Part shown: piece by piece, positions 60,466 to 64,000 of the stretch
Layout: each line of letters opens with the position of its first letter
How positions within the stretch are numbered: the first letter of the stretch is position 1
NCBI RefSeq assembly: GCF_000526215.1
Contig: NZ_JAFQ01000004.1
Span: 3,596,001 to 3,660,000 of the forward strand
Source: Nocardia sp. BMG51109
GTDB lineage: Bacteria; Actinomycetota; Actinomycetes; Mycobacteriales; Mycobacteriaceae
Length of the DNA stretch: 64,000 nucleotides
Direction: 5' to 3'
Notes under the pieces: generated by a model
Databases searched by the model: none
What the model saw: only the letters and a program-made list of their open reading frames with translations
Told to the model about the DNA's origin: nothing
Translations under genes and position numbers: made by a program

Positions 60466-60484
60466 GACAGTTGTCAAAACTGTC
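60466..60484. promoter_or_regulatory. Palindromic operator candidate upstream of the XRE gene
   Basis: GACAGTT-GTCAA-AACTGTC, perfect 7-bp arms, is 55 bases before the XRE start codon. Within it, on the minus strand, is TTGACA (60477-60472), a perfect -35 element for that gene, so a protein bound to the palindrome would block transcription. Confidence 0.5.
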
Positions 60485-60600
60485 GTTGGAGCTTATGTTG
60501 TTGTGGCAACAGTCACAACGCGGGGGTTGGTGCACCGCTCAGGCGCTCCATCTGTCCTTGTCTCGAACCTCCGCGGCTATCGATAGGGCAGGTGGTCGCT

Positions 60601-60912
60601 ATGCAGCTGGTGTCCGGTACCGATGCCGAGGGACTGTCGGCGTGGTACATCGGGCCGGAGTCGTGGACGCCGCCCTGGTTGCCTGGCCGCACGCTCACCA
60701 CGCAGCAGGCGATCGCGGCAGTCTGCGCCGGTGAGGCACTCCAGCGTCGGCCGCCGAAGGGCGATCCGGTCTGGCGAACGATTCACGCCGGGGCGTACCT
60801 ACTCGGGCTGACTGTTGGTGATCTCGCCGGGGTTCTCGATGTCGACTGCGAGATTCCGAAGCCGCCTTCGCTTCCGGCCCGGCCACGATTGTGGCTGCCG
60901 GGGCGGGTATAA
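60601..60912 (+). CDS. Hypothetical protein, 103 residues
   Basis: ATG 60601 with GGCAGG upstream. The protein (MQLVSGTDAEGLSAWYIGPE, then RTLTTQQAIAAVCAGEALQRR and YLLGLTVGDLAGVLDVDCEI) is soluble, with no recognised domain. It is divergent from the broken XRE gene and close to the next gene (12 bases), so probably co-transcribed with it; small genes in this position often accompany XRE/DUF397 pairs. Confidence 0.6.
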   Translation: MQLVSGTDAEGLSAWYIGPESWTPPWLPGRTLTTQQAIAAVCAGEALQRRPPKGDPVWRTIHAGAYLLGLTVGDLAGVLDVDCEIPKPPSLPARPRLWLPGRV

Positions 60913-60924
60913 GGGCCGACCACC

Positions 60925-61230
60925 GTGACTATGCGGGCGTACGCGATTGTGCGACAGGATATCTCGGGAGAATCGACGGATCTTCACATCGAACGGATAC
61001 GTGAACTCGCCAAGCGTCGACACTTCGACCTCCGCGGTGTCCTGGAGGCGACTAGCGACGCTGACTTCGCGCTGCTCGTGGCCTCGTTCGAGCCATCCCG
61101 GATCTCCACATTGTTCGTTCCATCGATTACGCACATCGTCGGCTGGCTCGACGTCATCAGGCATGAGGTCCACGTGTGGACGCTCGAGCCGCTGAAGCTC
61201 TGGCCGCGGTTGACCGCGCCAGATGGCTGA
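60925..61230 (+). CDS. Hypothetical protein, resolvase-N-like
   Basis: A 101-residue protein with a GTG start at 60925. The text RAYAIVRQDISGESTDLHIE, IRELAKRRHFDLRGVLE and STLFVPSITHIVGWLDVIRH follows the strand-helix order of the serine-recombinase catalytic domain, including the alternating region before the conserved arginines, but the catalytic serine and arginines are not clear. Best seen as a small protein of resolvase-like fold, not an active recombinase. Confidence 0.55.
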   Translation: MTMRAYAIVRQDISGESTDLHIERIRELAKRRHFDLRGVLEATSDADFALLVASFEPSRISTLFVPSITHIVGWLDVIRHEVHVWTLEPLKLWPRLTAPDG

Positions 61231-61398
61231 TGGTCCATGTGTGTCAGAGATCGCGAAGTCTCGTGTCCGCGATCTTGTCCGAAATCTATTGAACAGAGCA
61301 GATATTCGAGCAGCAAAGGATCAATGAGACATGAATACATCGGCACTTCGCATCCATCCGGTCGGCAACGATTTCACCTCGCGAACCGTGGTCGACCG

Positions 61399-61869
61399 AT
61401 GGTGAAACTTCCCTCGAAAGACCAGCTCCTGGATGCCTGCACAGGAACGGGTCTGTTGGACCATCCTGTTCTGCACGACGCCTGCGAGTTGGCGAGGCTA
61501 CACGCGACGAGACGCGCCGACGATGTTCACGGCGCTGACGAAACAGATTGTGCTCGTGCGGAATTGGTGTACCATATCGACCGCTGGGTGACGACTCATA
61601 TGCCCCGGCCGATCGGTGCGGCCTATCTGCACTCCGAATCGGTGGGGATGATCGTCGACCGCTTCGCCGAGTACTGCGTAGCTGCCCTCGCCGCCCTCGA
61701 GGATGACGCAACGGAGCTGCATCGGCACTTTCTCTGGCAACGGCTCGGCGAGCTTGCCGTCGCCTACACCGATCTCGCCGTCGAGATCACGGCCGGCCTG
61801 CGGAAACTGCCGAACCTCGTTTACCCGCCGCCCGATCACGACCAGATGCGAGCAGGAGCTTCGCGATGA
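61399..61869 (+). CDS. DUF4254 domain-containing protein
   Basis: A 156-residue helical protein starting at ATG 61399 (MVKLPSKDQLLDACTGTG). The helical text LARLHATRRADDVHGADE, ELVYHIDRWVTTHMP and HFLWQRLGELAVAYTDLAVEI matches the DUF4254 family. An overlapping short frame from 61866 (MNDTVGIGGLLGDIRRIGAC, 33 residues) is probably the stump of a lost neighbour. Function unknown. Confidence 0.7.
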   Translation: MVKLPSKDQLLDACTGTGLLDHPVLHDACELARLHATRRADDVHGADETDCARAELVYHIDRWVTTHMPRPIGAAYLHSESVGMIVDRFAEYCVAALAALEDDATELHRHFLWQRLGELAVAYTDLAVEITAGLRKLPNLVYPPPDHDQMRAGASR

Positions 61870-62136
61870 ACGACACGGTGGGGATCGGCGGTCTGCTCGG
61901 AGACATCCGGCGCATCGGAGCGTGTCGCCAGGGTCGCCGCGCACATCGCCTTTCGGGTGGGCAGTAACAACGGGCTGCCGTTGCCGGGGACGTTGCCCTG
62001 CAACGGAACCGATCAGACAACCCGGCCGATTCATCGATTCGGCGCGGCAGAACGGGTGTGGGTGATCGGTTAGACTCGATGATTGCGTGCAGTGGTCTGG
62101 AAAGCATTCGACTTGTGATCCGGAGGGGGAGTCACT

Positions 62137-63111
62137 ATGGAGACGCCGAGCTTGCTGTCGGCCAACTGGCTCGACTGGTACTACAGCCGCCATCTGGTGG
62201 CCTGCGCTCGGTCGGGTACGCCGTTCGAGCAGTATGTGGAGGGGGTTCTCGGACGCTTCCACGATGATTTCCTCAATCCGGCGCCAACGGGGCGATGGGG
62301 TGACGGTGGGTGTGACGGGGTGGCCGAGGCCGGAACGATCGCCTATGCCTGTTACGGCCAGCGGCCGGGGCGCAACGCCGAAGATGAGCTGGTCAAGAAG
62401 ATCGGTGGGGACTTCGCGCGAGTGTACGACCAGTGGCCCGCGTTCCATACCTGGCGATTTGTGACCAACGCGCCCATGGGGCCGAAGGCGACGCAGACGA
62501 TTGTCGATCTCCAGCAGGCACACGGCCCGGAGTCCGTACGCCCGTTGACGATTCGTGCGTTCGGTACCGACAAGCTATGGCGCGAGATCGTCGTGAAGCT
62601 GGGCATGGACGTCCTGAACGAGCTGTTCCCCGGGGCGCCGGGGATCGCCCACGTCGAGCTGGAAGACCTCATTCCCTTGCTGGACACGCTGGGTACCGAT
62701 GGCGAGGTGGTCGGGTCGATCAGCGCCGTGTCGCCCATACCGGCGACCAAGATGGACTTCAACGCCCTGTCGGAGGCGAGCCGGACAGAGTTCAACTCCG
62801 GCCGGCTCCTGGCTCCGCAAATCGATCGGTGGTACGCGGAGTCGTCGGATCCCGGTCTCTACGACGCCCACGGCGAACGTTTTCGTGGTCTGTACCAGGA
62901 GATCCGCGCTGTTACCGAGAGTCCCGGCGAGATCCTCGAGCGGCTCTACGTCGCGGTGGCCGGGCCCAACGTGCGCATGGACGGCACAAGAGCCAACGCC
63001 GCATTCGCCGTAGTCTCCTATTTCTTCGACTCGTGCCATATCTTCGAGATGCCGCCCGATGAGGAGGCCACGACGTCGACTGTGGAGGTGCCCGATGCTT
63101 TTGCCCACTAA
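62137..63111 (+). CDS. ABC-three component (ABC-3C) effector protein with PD-(D/E)xK-like N-terminus
   Basis: A 324-residue protein starting at ATG 62137 behind GGAGGGGGAG. The N-terminal 110 residues look like a restriction-type nuclease: FEQYVEGVLGRFHDDF provides the conserved Glu, GDGGCDGVAEAGTIAYACYGQ the DxG and xxQ core, and DELVKKIGGDF the next helix. The remainder (LEDLIPLLDTL, then DFNALSEASRTEFNSGRLL and AVVSYFFDSCHIFE) matches the C-terminal domain of ABC-3C effectors. Such three-gene units are predicted conflict systems in which a small middle component and an ABC ATPase control the effector. Confidence 0.85.
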   Translation: METPSLLSANWLDWYYSRHLVACARSGTPFEQYVEGVLGRFHDDFLNPAPTGRWGDGGCDGVAEAGTIAYACYGQRPGRNAEDELVKKIGGDFARVYDQWPAFHTWRFVTNAPMGPKATQTIVDLQQAHGPESVRPLTIRAFGTDKLWREIVVKLGMDVLNELFPGAPGIAHVELEDLIPLLDTLGTDGEVVGSISAVSPIPATKMDFNALSEASRTEFNSGRLLAPQIDRWYAESSDPGLYDAHGERFRGLYQEIRAVTESPGEILERLYVAVAGPNVRMDGTRANAAFAVVSYFFDSCHIFEMPPDEEATTSTVEVPDAFAH

Positions 63112-63349
63112 GGGTGTATCGCCGGAACGTGCCCTTCTCACGGTCGGGTCGGAACTGCTCGAGGAGCTTCGCAGCCCGATGTCGGTGTCGGCGCTGTGGG
63201 AGCGCTACAGTGACCGCCAGCGCGCGGCGGTGAGACCACGTCGGATCACTTTCGACTGGTTCTCCCTGGCGCTGGCATCTCTGTACGCGATGGGCCTGAT
63301 CGACGCATTCGACGACGGCCGGTTGAGGCGTGCACATGTTCCTCAATGA
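63095..63349 (+). CDS. ABC-3C middle component
   Basis: An 84-residue protein starting MLLPTKGVSPERALLTVGSE at ATG 63095, overlapping the effector gene by 17 bases. The start PTKGVSPERALLTVG and the winged-helix-like end (FDWFSLALASLYAMGLID) are typical of ABC-three-component middle component 6. It should link the effector to the ATPase. Overlaps the ATPase gene by 14 bases. Confidence 0.82.
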   Translation: MLLPTKGVSPERALLTVGSELLEELRSPMSVSALWERYSDRQRAAVRPRRITFDWFSLALASLYAMGLIDAFDDGRLRRAHVPQ

Positions 63350-64000
63350 GATTTCCGCATCGGATCATCGTTTCAAAACGTTGTACTTCCGAGAGGGACT
63401 CAACATACTTCTCGCCGACCGCACTGCGCGGTCGGAACAGGGGGAGAGCCGTAACAGCAGTGGTAAGACGAGCTTCGTCAAGATCCTCCGCTACCTTTTC
63501 GGTGGTGAACTGCCGCCGGAGTTCAAGGCGGCCGAACTAACCGAACATTGCTTCCATGCCCAGCTCACCCTCCCGGCGTCGACTTCGACTGGACAGGAAG
63601 AGGTATCGGTGGACCGGGCGGTATCGCCCAGCAGTAAGGTGCAGGTCCACGGTTGGTCCGCGACCGTCGGCGAAACGAAAATGAAAGTCGACGAGTGGCG
63701 GGAGCTCTTGTCACGCCGGGTATTTCGCATACCCGAAGGCGTTGCTCGTCCCACGGTAGGCCAGCTGTGGGCGCAGCTGATCAGAACCTCGTTCCTCAAC
63801 CCCATCAAAGGTCATCAGGCGGAACCGGACTGGGAATCCGGTGTGAAACTGGGCTTCATGCTGGGCCTGTCTCCTGAAATTCTCGGCAAGGCCGGCGAAC
63901 TGGACCGGCTCACCAAGCAGAGCAAGGCAATTCGTAAGGCGGTTCAGGAGGGCGCACTCGCACACCTGTCACTCGACGAGTCGGCACTGCGCGCAGGTGT
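63336..64000 (+). CDS. ABC-3C system ATPase, DUF2326-like (N-terminal part)
   Basis: ATG 63336 opens a frame (MFLNEISASDHRFKTLYFRE) that is intact to the window edge, 221 codons. The Walker A is RNSSGKTSFVKIL (about residues 39-51), preceded by the GLNILLADRT strand, as in DUF2326/SMC-type ABC ATPases. The segment FLNPIKGHQAEPDWESGVK and the start of a coiled coil (LDRLTKQSKAIRKAVQ) follow. Walker B and the signature lie outside the window. Confidence 0.85.
   Translation, partial: MFLNEISASDHRFKTLYFREGLNILLADRTARSEQGESRNSSGKTSFVKILRYLFGGELPPEFKAAELTEHCFHAQLTLPASTSTGQEEVSVDRAVSPSSKVQVHGWSATVGETKMKVDEWRELLSRRVFRIPEGVARPTVGQLWAQLIRTSFLNPIKGHQAEPDWESGVKLGFMLGLSPEILGKAGELDRLTKQSKAIRKAVQEGALAHLSLDESALRAG

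Noticed and set aside
60925..61230. Small resolvase-like protein as an active recombinase marking an integration site
   Set aside because: It lacks a visible catalytic serine and arginine set and the DNA-binding half; no attachment-site repeats were seen nearby.

Overview
The window is high-GC DNA with GTG and TTG starts, four-base ATGA/GTGA gene overlaps, paired XRE-DUF5753/DUF397 regulators, DUF732 and Rv0361-like exported or membrane proteins. This points to an actinomycete of the Mycobacteriales, most likely a Nocardia; that assignment is inference from gene content. I saw no tRNA, rRNA, CRISPR array, integrase or intact insertion sequence.

The left part (1-12 kb) is mostly ordinary chromosome: an alkylation-repair cluster (ogt, a 2OG-Fe(II) oxygenase and an Ada-type zinc protein), an ACT protein, a class V aminotransferase, a CGNR zinc-finger regulator, a MarR-controlled drug exporter whose tail carries beta-sandwich repeats that recur in the next gene (a YceI protein), a dihydrofolate-reductase-like enzyme with an AraC-DinB regulator, and a DUF732 secreted protein. 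From 12.2 to 16.5 kb lie a protein with an RNA-polymerase-alpha-CTD-like domain, a decayed piece of a Wadjet-type plasmid-defence locus, and an SF1 helicase with its partner. From 16.9 to 21.6 kb a tightly overlapping operon (NCS1 permease, cysteine hydrolase, GntR regulator, AtzE-like amidase, AtzG-like subunit) looks like a ureido/amide nitrogen-scavenging pathway.

From 21.8 kb to the right edge the window is a defence island. It starts with an Rpn-family nuclease whose intragenic C-terminal product is repeated twice more as free-standing small genes. An intact four-gene Wadjet-type locus follows (DUF2399, DUF2397, DUF2398, TIGR02680; 24.1-32.4 kb), in the order D-A-B-C. Then come a RAMA-domain protein, an XRE/DUF397 pair and three small unrecognised genes.

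The main item is a 20-kb operon on the minus strand (57.0 down to 36.7 kb). It encodes an HTH-containing N6-adenine methylase, a Ser/Thr kinase, a SNF2 helicase, a 1709-residue Eco57I-like methylase, a 2141-residue helicase with a DUF1998 region, a RelE-like/UvrD fusion helicase and a second kinase. A 640-residue protein with a PD-(D/E)xK-like motif is transcribed divergently from the same short promoter region. The set resembles DISARM class 1 (DrmD, DrmMI, DrmA/DrmB) but has no DrmC, adds two kinases, a second methylase and an SF1 helicase, and appears to fuse DrmA- and DrmB-like parts. It is my best candidate for an undescribed or poorly described system. A second DUF397/XRE pair (the XRE gene broken by an in-frame amber codon) closes this block. 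After a DUF4254 gene, an ABC-three-component defence operon begins and runs off the right edge.
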